In this document: piece by piece, positions 6,251-12,603 of the stretch
Layout of the letters: each line of letters begins with the position of its first letter
How positions within the stretch are numbered: position 1 is the first letter of the stretch
Assembly (NCBI GenBank): GCA_012271025.1
Contig: JAAXHF010000077.1
Coordinates: forward strand, 1 to 13,025
Reading direction: 5' to 3'
Length of the DNA stretch: 13,025 bases
From: Deltaproteobacteria bacterium
GTDB taxonomy: Bacteria; Desulfobacterota_B; Binatia; Bin18
The notes under the pieces: generated by a model
Databases searched by the model: none
What the model saw: only the letters and a program-made list of their open reading frames with translations
Told to the model about the DNA's origin: nothing
Position numbers and translations under genes: made by a program

Positions 6251-6772
6251 TTACATCTTGTATTTGAAATCGTCCGGGGACATTTTTTCGAGGATTTCGC
6301 TCCACTTGTCGCGCGACACATTGGAGAGATTGGTGTCGTCTTTCTGGCCGTCTTCGAGCTGCTGCAACACGCTGGACGCCTCAAGCACCTGCTTGGCCAC
6401 AAAGATCGGACTTTTGGTCCGCAGGGCCAGGGAAATCGCATCGCTGGGCCGGGAGTCGATGGTCAGCTTTTTCTCTCCGGCCTGCAGGCAGATCGACGCG
6501 TAATAGGTGTTGTCCTTGAGTTCGGTGACCTCAATCGACTCGACCTGACCGCCCAGCTCGTCAATCAAACGGCGGAGCAGATCGTGGGTCATGGGCCGCG
6601 CCATCCGAATGCCCTCCAGTTCGGTGGCCATGGCGGTGGCTTCCATGAGACCGATCCAAATCGGCAGATTGAGTTTATTGTCCTCGTCCTTGAGGATTAC
6701 GATCGGGGTTTTCGTCATCGGGTCGAGGGTTAAACCGCCGACACGCATCTCGATAAAGTTCTCTCGGGCCAT
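6251..6772 (-). CDS. Bifunctional nuclease (BFN/DUF151) domain protein
   Basis: 173 aa. ATG at 6772 follows an AAGGGGGA ribosome site; an upstream in-frame start at 6829 would overlap the VWA gene. The body is the DUF151 domain: MRVGGLTLDP (9-18), PIVILKDED (23-31), LPIWIGLMEA (36-45), then HDLLRRLIDELGG (63-75) and the signature DSRPSDAISLALR (106-118). Residues 132-173 are a charged, DUF151-atypical tail. Family members are small proteins; plant BFN-type relatives are reported to have DNase/RNase activity, but the bacterial role is poorly known. It follows the CoxE-like gene by 34 bp on the same strand, so co-transcription is likely. Confidence 0.92.
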   Translation of the reverse strand: MARENFIEMRVGGLTLDPMTKTPIVILKDEDNKLNLPIWIGLMEATAMATELEGIRMARPMTHDLLRRLIDELGGQVESIEVTELKDNTYYASICLQAGEKKLTIDSRPSDAISLALRTKSPIFVAKQVLEASSVLQQLEDGQKDDTNLSNVSRDKWSEILEKMSPDDFKYKM

Positions 6773-6806
6773 GTTGTCCCCCTTATTCCACGCGGCGCAA
6801 GGGCGC

Positions 6807-8219
6807 TCAGGCGGTGACCAGACGATCAATCACCCGGTACAGCTGGTTCAGGTTCCGGCACTCTTCGACCATACTGCAGTATGGCGCGTAGCGGTCCATT
6901 TCACTATCCCCAAATCCCCAGGTGAGCTTGCTCTCCGGGTTGAGCCAGATCACCTGTTTGGCGCGCTGTTGCAGCTCTCTGACCACCCACTCGTGGGGGA
7001 GATTGTAGTTATTGCGGGCATCCCCCAGGACGATGACCGTGGTGCGCTTATTGATGATCGAGAAATGGTCGCGGTGGAAGGTCCGAAACGCCCGACCAAA
7101 ATCCGAGTGGGCGTAGATGTTGATGATATTCCCCCGCAAGGAGAGGTCGATGGCCGAATGAATATCGTTGTCCTCAAACAGACGGGTGACCTCGCCGAGG
7201 TCGGCGACAAAAATATAACTCCGCACCCGGGAGTACAAATCCTGGATGGAGTACACAAACTGGAGCATGAAACGCGACACGTTGCGCACCGAGTCTGAAA
7301 CGTCGCACAGGATGACGACCTGAGGCTTTTCTTTTTTCTTTTTATCGAGCACGATCTTGAACGGTACGCCCCCATACTGGAGGTTTTTGCGCAGCGTCTG
7401 TTGCAGGTCAAAGCGGCCCTTTTTGGCGTGTTTGCGGCGGATGGCAATGACCTGCTTGAGACGCTGGGCCAGCTTGGCCACCGCCTCTTTCATCTTCCGA
7501 ATTTCGTCTTCGGTCAGATAATAGAAGCTCTTATCGGCCAGGCTGCGCATCTTTTGCTGGTCGCGGACCTGGGAGTCCTGCTTTTCGAGTTCGGCCCGCA
7601 CATAGCTGCGAACCATATGGGCCAGATCCTGTAGGCGGCGGTCGAGGTAAGCCATCATCTGTTCAATCTGTTCGGGCGACAGACCGGCCTGCTGCAGGGC
7701 GTCTTTCAGGTTGGCCAACTCCTGGGTCAGCTGGCCGAAGCCGAGCTGCTGGGCAACCGCATTGGCAAACTGCCCCTCTTGAAACGAGCGCTGGATATCT
7801 TGCAGGTTGGCCTGTTCGGCCGCTTCGCGCAACATGCGTTCCAGCTGACCGGTATTGTTCTCGAGCAGAGCCTGGGCCAGCTCTGACAGCTCAGAGCCCA
7901 TGTTTTCAAGGGCTTCTTTGAGCTGTTCGAGAAACTCCTGGAACTCTTCTTCGGACATTTCCATGGCCTGCCTGGTTGCCGCGCCGGCCTCTTTGATGAT
8001 TTCCCCCAGGCCGGTGAAAAACATGTCGAACAGTTCGTCGTAGACCGAGATATCGACCGCACGCTTGACCAGGGTCGAGCGCAGCGTATCCTTGACCACC
8101 GCGCGATCCCCCAGGCCGAGCAGGCCCAGGGCGGCAAAGGTGTCCATATTTTCGGCCGCCGACACCTTCAGGCCGTTCTGACGCAGGAGGTTGCCAAATT
8201 CAATAATTTTATCGTCCAT
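6807..8219 (-). CDS. CoxE-like von Willebrand factor A (VWA) domain protein
   Basis: 470 aa. ATG at 8219 gives MDDKIIEFGNLLRQNGL, typical of CoxE-like proteins, with GGGAG about nine bases upstream. Residues 1-75 are the CoxE N-terminal region. About 80-260 is a long helical, Glu/Gln-rich segment likely to form coiled coils. The C-terminal VWA domain starts near 298 with the metal-site motif CDVSDS (D306, S308, S310), followed by SDFGRAF (372-378) and VIVLGDARNNY (D400). No membrane segment is seen, so it is cytoplasmic. Such proteins pair with MoxR AAA+ ATPases in metal-centre insertion or complex maturation (CoxD/CoxE for CO dehydrogenase, RavA/ViaA in enteric bacteria). The ATPase gene lies 56 bp upstream. 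No CO dehydrogenase gene is in the window, so the client is unknown. Confidence 0.9.
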   Translation of the reverse strand: MDDKIIEFGNLLRQNGLKVSAAENMDTFAALGLLGLGDRAVVKDTLRSTLVKRAVDISVYDELFDMFFTGLGEIIKEAGAATRQAMEMSEEEFQEFLEQLKEALENMGSELSELAQALLENNTGQLERMLREAAEQANLQDIQRSFQEGQFANAVAQQLGFGQLTQELANLKDALQQAGLSPEQIEQMMAYLDRRLQDLAHMVRSYVRAELEKQDSQVRDQQKMRSLADKSFYYLTEDEIRKMKEAVAKLAQRLKQVIAIRRKHAKKGRFDLQQTLRKNLQYGGVPFKIVLDKKKKEKPQVVILCDVSDSVRNVSRFMLQFVYSIQDLYSRVRSYIFVADLGEVTRLFEDNDIHSAIDLSLRGNIINIYAHSDFGRAFRTFHRDHFSIINKRTTVIVLGDARNNYNLPHEWVVRELQQRAKQVIWLNPESKLTWGFGDSEMDRYAPYCSMVEECRNLNQLYRVIDRLVTA

Positions 8220-8240
8220 ACGTGCGCACTCCCGTCCGGC

Positions 8241-8273
8241 GGGGGCGGCCACGCGCTCGCCCCGCCCGCCCCC
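8241..8273 (-). promoter_or_regulatory. GC-rich hairpin between MoxR and CoxE-like genes
   Basis: An 8-bp stem (GGGGGCGG 8241-8248 with CCGCCCCC 8266-8273) with a 17-nt loop starts just after the MoxR stop codon. No T-tract follows. It may tune relative expression of the two genes or protect the upstream message. Confidence 0.35.
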
Positions 8274-8275
8274 AT

Positions 8276-9238
8276 TCAGTGCAAGAGGTCTTTGTCTTCC
8301 TGCTCGGCTTCTTCAACGGTCTGGGCCTTCTTCTTCTGCAGGTAATCCTTGAGCTCGGCCTCGGCTTTGCGCACATCGCCCTCATACTTCAGGATGGTGT
8401 TCAGGGTCTCGTTCACCACCCCTTCTTCAAGCTTGTGCACGTTGAGCAGGGTCAGGGCCTTGGCCCAGTCCAGGGTTTCGCTGATACTCGGGACCTTTTT
8501 GAGATCGAGCTTGCGAATGTTCTGGATGATTTCGACCACCTCCCCGGCCAATTTCTCAGACACGCCCGGCACCTTGAGCTTGACAATATCGAGTTCCTGC
8601 TTGCGATCCGGAAAATCGATATACAGATGGAGACAGCGCCGTTTGAGCGCGTCCGACATCTCCCGGGCGTTATTGCTGGTCAGCACGACGAGGGGGATCT
8701 GCTTGGCCTGCAGCGTACCCAGCTCCGGCACGCTGACCTGAAAGTCGCTCAGCACCTCGAGCAAAAACGCCTCGAACTCACTGTCTGATTTATCGATCTC
8801 GTCAATCAGCAGGACGGGTTGCTCGGTGGCCGAGATGGCTTGCAGCAGAGGCCGGGGCAGAATGAAGCGGTCAGAAAAGAACACCGTGTCCTGATCGGCA
8901 ATCCGCTCCACCGCGTCTTTCAGGGTCGTCGTCCCTTCGAGGGTTTCGCTGATTTTGTCTTTGAGAATCTGGGTATACAGCAGCTGCTTGGCGTACTCCC
9001 ACTCGTACAGGGCCTTGGCTTCATCAAGCCCTTCATAGCACTGCAGGCGGATCAACTGACACCCCAGAGACGACGCCACGACCTTGGCCAGCTCGGTCTT
9101 GCCCACTCCGGCCGGTCCTTCGACCAGAATCGGTTTGCGCAGGTGAGTCGCCAGATAGACGATGGTTGCAATACGCCGATCACAGATATACTGCTCGTCA
9201 GCAAATTTGCCGATCACGTCTTCAATAGATTCGAACAT
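8276..9238 (-). CDS. MoxR-family AAA+ ATPase (CoxD-like)
   Basis: 320 aa, the usual size for MoxR proteins. ATG at 9238 is preceded by GGGAGGAAGG; extension to 9295 would cross the predicted promoter. Walker A is GPAGVGKT (41-48), Walker B is VLLIDEID (142-149), sensor 1 is VLTSNNARE (185-193) and the arginine-finger segment is LKRRCLHLYIDFP (198-210). The C-terminal third is the helical lid, ending in a charged tail rich in Lys and Glu. MoxR ATPases use ATP hydrolysis to remodel or load metal into client proteins together with a VWA partner, here the next gene. First gene of the apparent MoxR, VWA, BFN, TPR unit; a possible operator lies at its promoter (9259-9290). Confidence 0.93.
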   Translation of the reverse strand: MFESIEDVIGKFADEQYICDRRIATIVYLATHLRKPILVEGPAGVGKTELAKVVASSLGCQLIRLQCYEGLDEAKALYEWEYAKQLLYTQILKDKISETLEGTTTLKDAVERIADQDTVFFSDRFILPRPLLQAISATEQPVLLIDEIDKSDSEFEAFLLEVLSDFQVSVPELGTLQAKQIPLVVLTSNNAREMSDALKRRCLHLYIDFPDRKQELDIVKLKVPGVSEKLAGEVVEIIQNIRKLDLKKVPSISETLDWAKALTLLNVHKLEEGVVNETLNTILKYEGDVRKAEAELKDYLQKKKAQTVEEAEQEDKDLLH

Positions 9239-9258
9239 CCTTCCTCCCAGGCAAATGA

Positions 9259-9295
9259 TTTGGCCCAACCTAGCATAGGGGTGGGCCAAAGACAA
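9259..9295 (-). promoter_or_regulatory. Predicted MoxR promoter with overlapping 9-bp inverted repeat
   Basis: On the minus strand TTGTCT (9295-9290) is followed after 17 bp by TAGGTT (9272-9267), preceded by TGC as in extended -10 promoters. A perfect inverted repeat, TTTGGCCCA (9259-9267) with TGGGCCAAA (9282-9290), touches both boxes, as an operator would. No T-tract is present, so it is not a terminator. The -10 match is weak. Confidence 0.4.
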
Positions 9296-9318
9296 CGCGC
9301 GCGACCCGCCCGCTCGGC

Positions 9319-9347
9319 TTGCATTCGGCCCTCCCCACTTCTATAAT
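9319..9347 (+). promoter_or_regulatory. Near-leaderless promoter of the NRDE gene
   Basis: TTGCAT (9319-9324), exactly 17 bp, then a perfect TATAAT (9342-9347). The ATG at 9359 begins only 11 bp after the -10, so transcription should start about 4-5 nt before the start codon. No ribosome site fits in that space, and none is seen (the sequence before the ATG is C-rich). Confidence 0.65.
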
Positions 9348-9358
9348 CCGCCCCCGCA

Positions 9359-10204
9359 ATGTGTACCCTAGCCCTGTATTCGCGCGTCTTTGCCGACTAT
9401 CCGATTGTGGCTGCGGCCAACCGCGACGAACTCCTGGCCCGCCCCTCGGATCCCCCGCTTCAGCTGGCACGCAAGCCTTGGATCTGGGGCGGCCGCGACC
9501 GGGTCGCCGGCGGCACCTGGCTGGGCGTCAACGCCTTCGGTGTCATGGCCGGTATTCTCAACCGCCAGTCACTCCTGCCTCCGGATCCGCAGCGCCGTTC
9601 GCGCGGTCAGCTGTGTCTCGACGCCCTGCGCCATCGGTCGGCCGCCCAAGCCGCCAACCACCTGGTCCGCTCCTCCCCGCACGACTATAATCCCTTCACC
9701 CTGGTCATCGCCGACGCCCAGCAGGCCTATGTCCTCAATACCGCCCCCACCACGCTCGTCCTGCACTCCCTCAAGCCGGGTCTGTACCTGTTTACCAACC
9801 GCGACTTCAACGACCCCAGCTGTCCCCGCATCGCACGTTTGCGGCCCCACTTCCAGCGGCTCGGCCAGACCGACCAGCCCGTCTCCTTTGCCGACCTGAT
9901 CCCCCACCTGCGCCGTCTGATGGCCGACCACGGTTCGAGTCCGCCCGGCCTGGCAGACCAAAAAGAGGGAACGTGTCAACCTTCCTATACGGATGGAGGA
10001 CACGTTTCCTCTTCTGACAGCCCTTACCAGCCCGACACCCGCAACAGTCTGTGCCTGCACCTCGACGGCTACGGCACCTGTTCATCCAGCCTGCTGGCCT
10101 ACCAGACCCACACACAGTCCTACCACTATCTGTTTGCTCCCGGCGCGCCGTGTGAGCACCCGTATGAGACCGTGTCCCTGCCACCGAATCGTGATCTCAA
10201 CTGA
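9359..10204 (+). CDS. NRDE (TANGO2-like) family protein with an in-frame palindromic insert
   Basis: 281 aa. The N-terminus MCTLAL and the family motif NRDE (residues 21-24) place it in the NRDE/TANGO2 family, as do WGGRDRVAGGTWLGVN (43-58), LFTNRDF (144-150), DGYGTCSSSLL (236-246) and YLFAPGAPC (257-265). C2 would become an N-terminal nucleophile in Ntn-hydrolase-like models; the reaction is unknown, and TANGO2 relatives have been linked to heme and lipid handling. ATG at 9359 is fixed by the MC start. Residues about 202-219 are encoded by the palindrome at 9963-10013. The stretch from about 200 to 230, Ser/Gly/Thr/Pro-rich, looks like an insertion before the conserved CLHLDGYGT block. The last codons lie inside another palindrome (10186-10225). 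The gene converges on the SDR gene. Confidence 0.88.
   Translation: MCTLALYSRVFADYPIVAAANRDELLARPSDPPLQLARKPWIWGGRDRVAGGTWLGVNAFGVMAGILNRQSLLPPDPQRRSRGQLCLDALRHRSAAQAANHLVRSSPHDYNPFTLVIADAQQAYVLNTAPTTLVLHSLKPGLYLFTNRDFNDPSCPRIARLRPHFQRLGQTDQPVSFADLIPHLRRLMADHGSSPPGLADQKEGTCQPSYTDGGHVSSSDSPYQPDTRNSLCLHLDGYGTCSSSLLAYQTHTQSYHYLFAPGAPCEHPYETVSLPPNRDLN
9963..10013 (+). repeat. Palindromic element copy 4 (diverged), inside the NRDE gene
   Basis: Arms AAGAGGGAACGTGTC (9963-9977) and GACACGTTTCCTCTT (9999-10013) pair over 15 bp with one G-T wobble, around a 21-nt loop. Loop length and stem size equal those of copy 1. The right half, GGATGGAGGACA then CGTTTCC, resembles copy 3 (GGATCGAGGACA then CGCGATTCC). 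It is translated in frame within the NRDE protein. Confidence 0.75.
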
Positions 10205-10225
10205 TGGAGCAGGACATCACGATTC
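10186..10225 (+). repeat. Palindromic element copy 2, over two convergent stop codons
   Basis: Perfect 10-bp arms GAATCGTGAT (10186-10195) and ATCACGATTC (10216-10225) enclose a 20-nt loop. The NRDE stop (10202-10204) and the SDR stop (10217-10219, minus strand) are both inside it. It may serve as a bidirectional transcript end, although no T-tract is seen. Its loop shares CAACTGAT and AGGAC with copy 1, and is nearly the loop of copy 3. Confidence 0.85.
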
Positions 10226-10963
10226 CCTGCCCGGACCGCTCGCCAGCCATCCCCCGTCGGGCACATACGTCGCGCCCGAGATAAAATCCCCCTGCTCGAT
10301 CAGAAAGCGGACCGTCCGAACCACATCGCGCGAGCGCCCGAGCCGGCCCAGGGGCGTGTCACGGCGCAGGCGCTCCAACTCGGCAGCCGTATACGTGGCG
10401 GGGGGCAAGACCGGGCCGGGCGCAACCGTATTGACCTGCACCTCGGGTGCCAATGCCTTGGCCAGGGCCGCACTCAGGGCGTGGATGCCACCCTTGGAGA
10501 CACAGTAGGCCAGATAGTCCCGGGACGGCCGCAGCCCGCTCCAATCTCCCAGCTGAATGATTTTTCCTGCCCCCTGACGACGCATGGCCCGGCCCAGGGA
10601 AAGCCCGAGGCAGAAGGCCGCAGTCAGGTTGGTGTCCAGAAAGGCGCGCCACTGCCTGGTGCTGAGACTCGCAATGGGGGTGGGGTAAAACAGGGCGGCA
10701 TTATTCACCAACACGTCGACCCGGCCGGCAAACTCCAGGGCTCGCTCGCTCAACTGCTGGACGTCGGCCACCCGACTTACATCCGCCCTGAGGATGAACG
10801 CCCGCCGTCCACGACGGCGGATGGCGGCCGCCAACTCCAAGGCGGACGAGGTATGCACATGAACAATGATATCCGCCCCAGCCGCAGCCAACTCCAGGGC
10901 AATCTCCCGTCCCAGCCGCCGGGCCGCCCCGGTCACCAGCACAACACGTCCCTCCAGTTGCAC
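10217..10963 (-). CDS. Short-chain dehydrogenase/reductase (SDR), pteridine-reductase-like
   Basis: 248 aa, the normal SDR length. Residues 11-18 (TGAARRLG) are the nucleotide-binding TGxxxxxG motif, NNAA is at 87-90, N112 fits the catalytic Asn, S142 lies in GDWSG, and Y153-x3-K157 (YCVSK) completes the active site. The TGAARRLGR form and the Arg there suggest NADPH use and are common in FolM/PTR1-like pteridine reductases and in related SDRs; the substrate cannot be read from sequence. The start is GTG at 10963 with a weak GGGGGA site upstream; an ATG at 10976 is out of frame. No signal peptide, so cytoplasmic. It lies 74 bp after the histidine kinase on the same strand. The last few residues are encoded by the palindrome at 10186-10225. 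Confidence 0.92.
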   Translation of the reverse strand: MQLEGRVVLVTGAARRLGREIALELAAAGADIIVHVHTSSALELAAAIRRRGRRAFILRADVSRVADVQQLSERALEFAGRVDVLVNNAALFYPTPIASLSTRQWRAFLDTNLTAAFCLGLSLGRAMRRQGAGKIIQLGDWSGLRPSRDYLAYCVSKGGIHALSAALAKALAPEVQVNTVAPGPVLPPATYTAAELERLRRDTPLGRLGRSRDVVRTVRFLIEQGDFISGATYVPDGGWLASGPGRES

Positions 10964-11037
10964 GCCTGTCCCCCATACCGAAAGTGAACGATTACCTTTT
11001 CTTACTCAAACGCCCAGCATTGTTGACCTGCGGTCCG

Positions 11038-12528
11038 TCAGTTGGTCTGGGCAACCCTGCGGCGCGGCAGCTCGATCACAAAGGTCGCCCCTCCCTCGGC
11101 GTTATTGTCGGCGCGCAGCGTCCCCTGGTGGAGTTCGACAATCTTTTGGGCAAACGGCAGCCCCAGCCCGGACCCGGTCTCCTTGGTCGAAAAAAAGGGC
11201 GAGAAGATATGTTCCAGATCGGTTTCGGCAATGCCCTCTCCCTGGTCGCGGATGGCGACCCACACCCGGTCTGCGTCGCGGCTCAAGGCCAACTCCACTC
11301 GACCGCCGGGTGGAGAGGCGTCAATTGCGTTGGTGACCAGGTTGATGACAGCCTGCTTCAGCTTAATGCGGTCCAAGAAGACCTCGCAATCCTGCTCAGC
11401 CCCGGTGCACACGAGTTCGACCTGCCGCGCTGCAGCCACCGACTGGAGTTCCTGGCTTACCTCCCGCAACAGCTCGGCAATGCGGTGCGACTGGCGCTGC
11501 ACGGCCACCTCGCGTGAAAAAATCAACAGGTCGGACAGGGTCGTGTTGAGATCGCGGATGGCCTCGTCGAGTTGCGCGGCTTGCTGGCCGACCTCGCTCA
11601 GCCGCTGTGTGGGCGACACCTGTGGGTCGCGCAGACTGTCCTGGAGCAGGTCGCACTGGAGGCCCAGCAGGCCGACTTTCTGCAAGAGTTGGTGTGACAG
11701 GGTTGAGGAAATCTGGCCGATCGCCGCCATCCGCTCGTTGCGCACCAGCTCCCGGGTCATGTCTTGCAGCTGGAGGTTTTGGCGGGCGATCTCGGCCCGG
11801 CGCAGGGTCAGCGTGCGCATGAATACATGCGCCGCCCCGACCGGCAGGCAGGCCAGATACAGGCCGGCCACCCCAACCGTATTCAGGCCCAGGGTCATGA
11901 TGGCAACATGGGGAGAGACGAGAAAGACGCCGGTTACGAGCAGCGAGGGCAGGCTTGAGGCAAAATCCAGCCCCGGCGTGTACAGCACGCCATAGCGCAA
12001 ACGGTGCTGCCAGCCATAGCCCAGGGCGAACACCATCCATCCGCCAAGTTCGCTCAAGACAAACAGGACCAGGGGGCCGAACTCGCCGATCTGGAGCGGA
12101 ATCCGACCGCCTCCAGATCGGTACACCGCGTAGCGGGCAAACAGGGTAATCAGCAGCAGAGACACCAGTTCCAGCGTGCGCCAGCCCGGATGGGCGTCGT
12201 CACGGACCGTGCTCGGAATCGTGTTCACGCCGCGTCCCTGCAACACCAGGCTGAGCGGAACCATCAGGCCGACACTCAGGACAAGAACCGGCAGGGCGAA
12301 TAGACCCACGGCGTACACCAGGGTGCCGGCTGCGGCCAGCAAGACGAGGGACAGAAAAAAGTCCTCACCGACCTCAATGAACAGGAGGGCGCCGAGGCCC
12401 AACAGGGGCAGAAACGCCCAGTACAGTCCGATATAGCCCAGGTTGAAGGCAAACACGCCGGCCACGGTCAGCATACCGCCCACCCCCGCCACAGGGAAGC
12501 CTGATCTCAATTCATGGATCGAGGACAT
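11038..12528 (-). CDS. Membrane sensor histidine kinase, orphan
   Basis: Up to 496 aa. Residues about 19-235 hold six or more hydrophobic segments (e.g. 21-50, 58-96, 121-135, 150-171, 193-230) without a recognised sensor domain. A short coiled-coil linker (about 243-265) leads to a dimerisation domain with phosphoacceptor H279 in SHQLLQ. The ATPase part has the N-box (N396, N400; INLVTNAIDAS), G1 (DQGEGI, 428-433), F-box (FSPFF, 442-446) and G2 (GSGLGL, 452-457). It would phosphorylate a response regulator that is not in the window. The start is uncertain: ATG at 12528 has AGGGA upstream but both lie in the palindrome at 12492-12540; ATG at 12474 (residue 19) begins directly at the first membrane segment but has only a G-rich run upstream. 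The DUF1571 gene precedes it on the same strand. Confidence 0.9.
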   Translation of the reverse strand: MSSIHELRSGFPVAGVGGMLTVAGVFAFNLGYIGLYWAFLPLLGLGALLFIEVGEDFFLSLVLLAAAGTLVYAVGLFALPVLVLSVGLMVPLSLVLQGRGVNTIPSTVRDDAHPGWRTLELVSLLLITLFARYAVYRSGGGRIPLQIGEFGPLVLFVLSELGGWMVFALGYGWQHRLRYGVLYTPGLDFASSLPSLLVTGVFLVSPHVAIMTLGLNTVGVAGLYLACLPVGAAHVFMRTLTLRRAEIARQNLQLQDMTRELVRNERMAAIGQISSTLSHQLLQKVGLLGLQCDLLQDSLRDPQVSPTQRLSEVGQQAAQLDEAIRDLNTTLSDLLIFSREVAVQRQSHRIAELLREVSQELQSVAAARQVELVCTGAEQDCEVFLDRIKLKQAVINLVTNAIDASPPGGRVELALSRDADRVWVAIRDQGEGIAETDLEHIFSPFFSTKETGSGLGLPFAQKIVELHQGTLRADNNAEGGATFVIELPRRRVAQTN

Positions 12529-12540
12529 CGCGATTCCCTG
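12492..12540 (+). repeat. Palindromic element copy 3, over the 5' end of the kinase gene
   Basis: Arms CAGGGAAGCCTGAT (12492-12505) and ATCGCGATTCCCTG (12527-12540) pair at 11 of 14 positions around a 21-nt loop. The loop agrees with copy 2 at about 17 of 21 aligned positions. On the minus strand it carries AGGGA and the ATG at 12528, a possible ribosome site and start for the kinase. Confidence 0.8.
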
Positions 12541-12603
12541 TGTCCACCAGGCAGGCCCGACAGACGGACAACGGCCGAGCCGGCCCGGGCCGAGCGACCG
12601 CGC

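Noticed and set aside
6196..12540. CRISPR array or attC-type integron sites
   Set aside because: The palindromes are kilobases apart, without regular spacers, and no integrase or cas gene is present.
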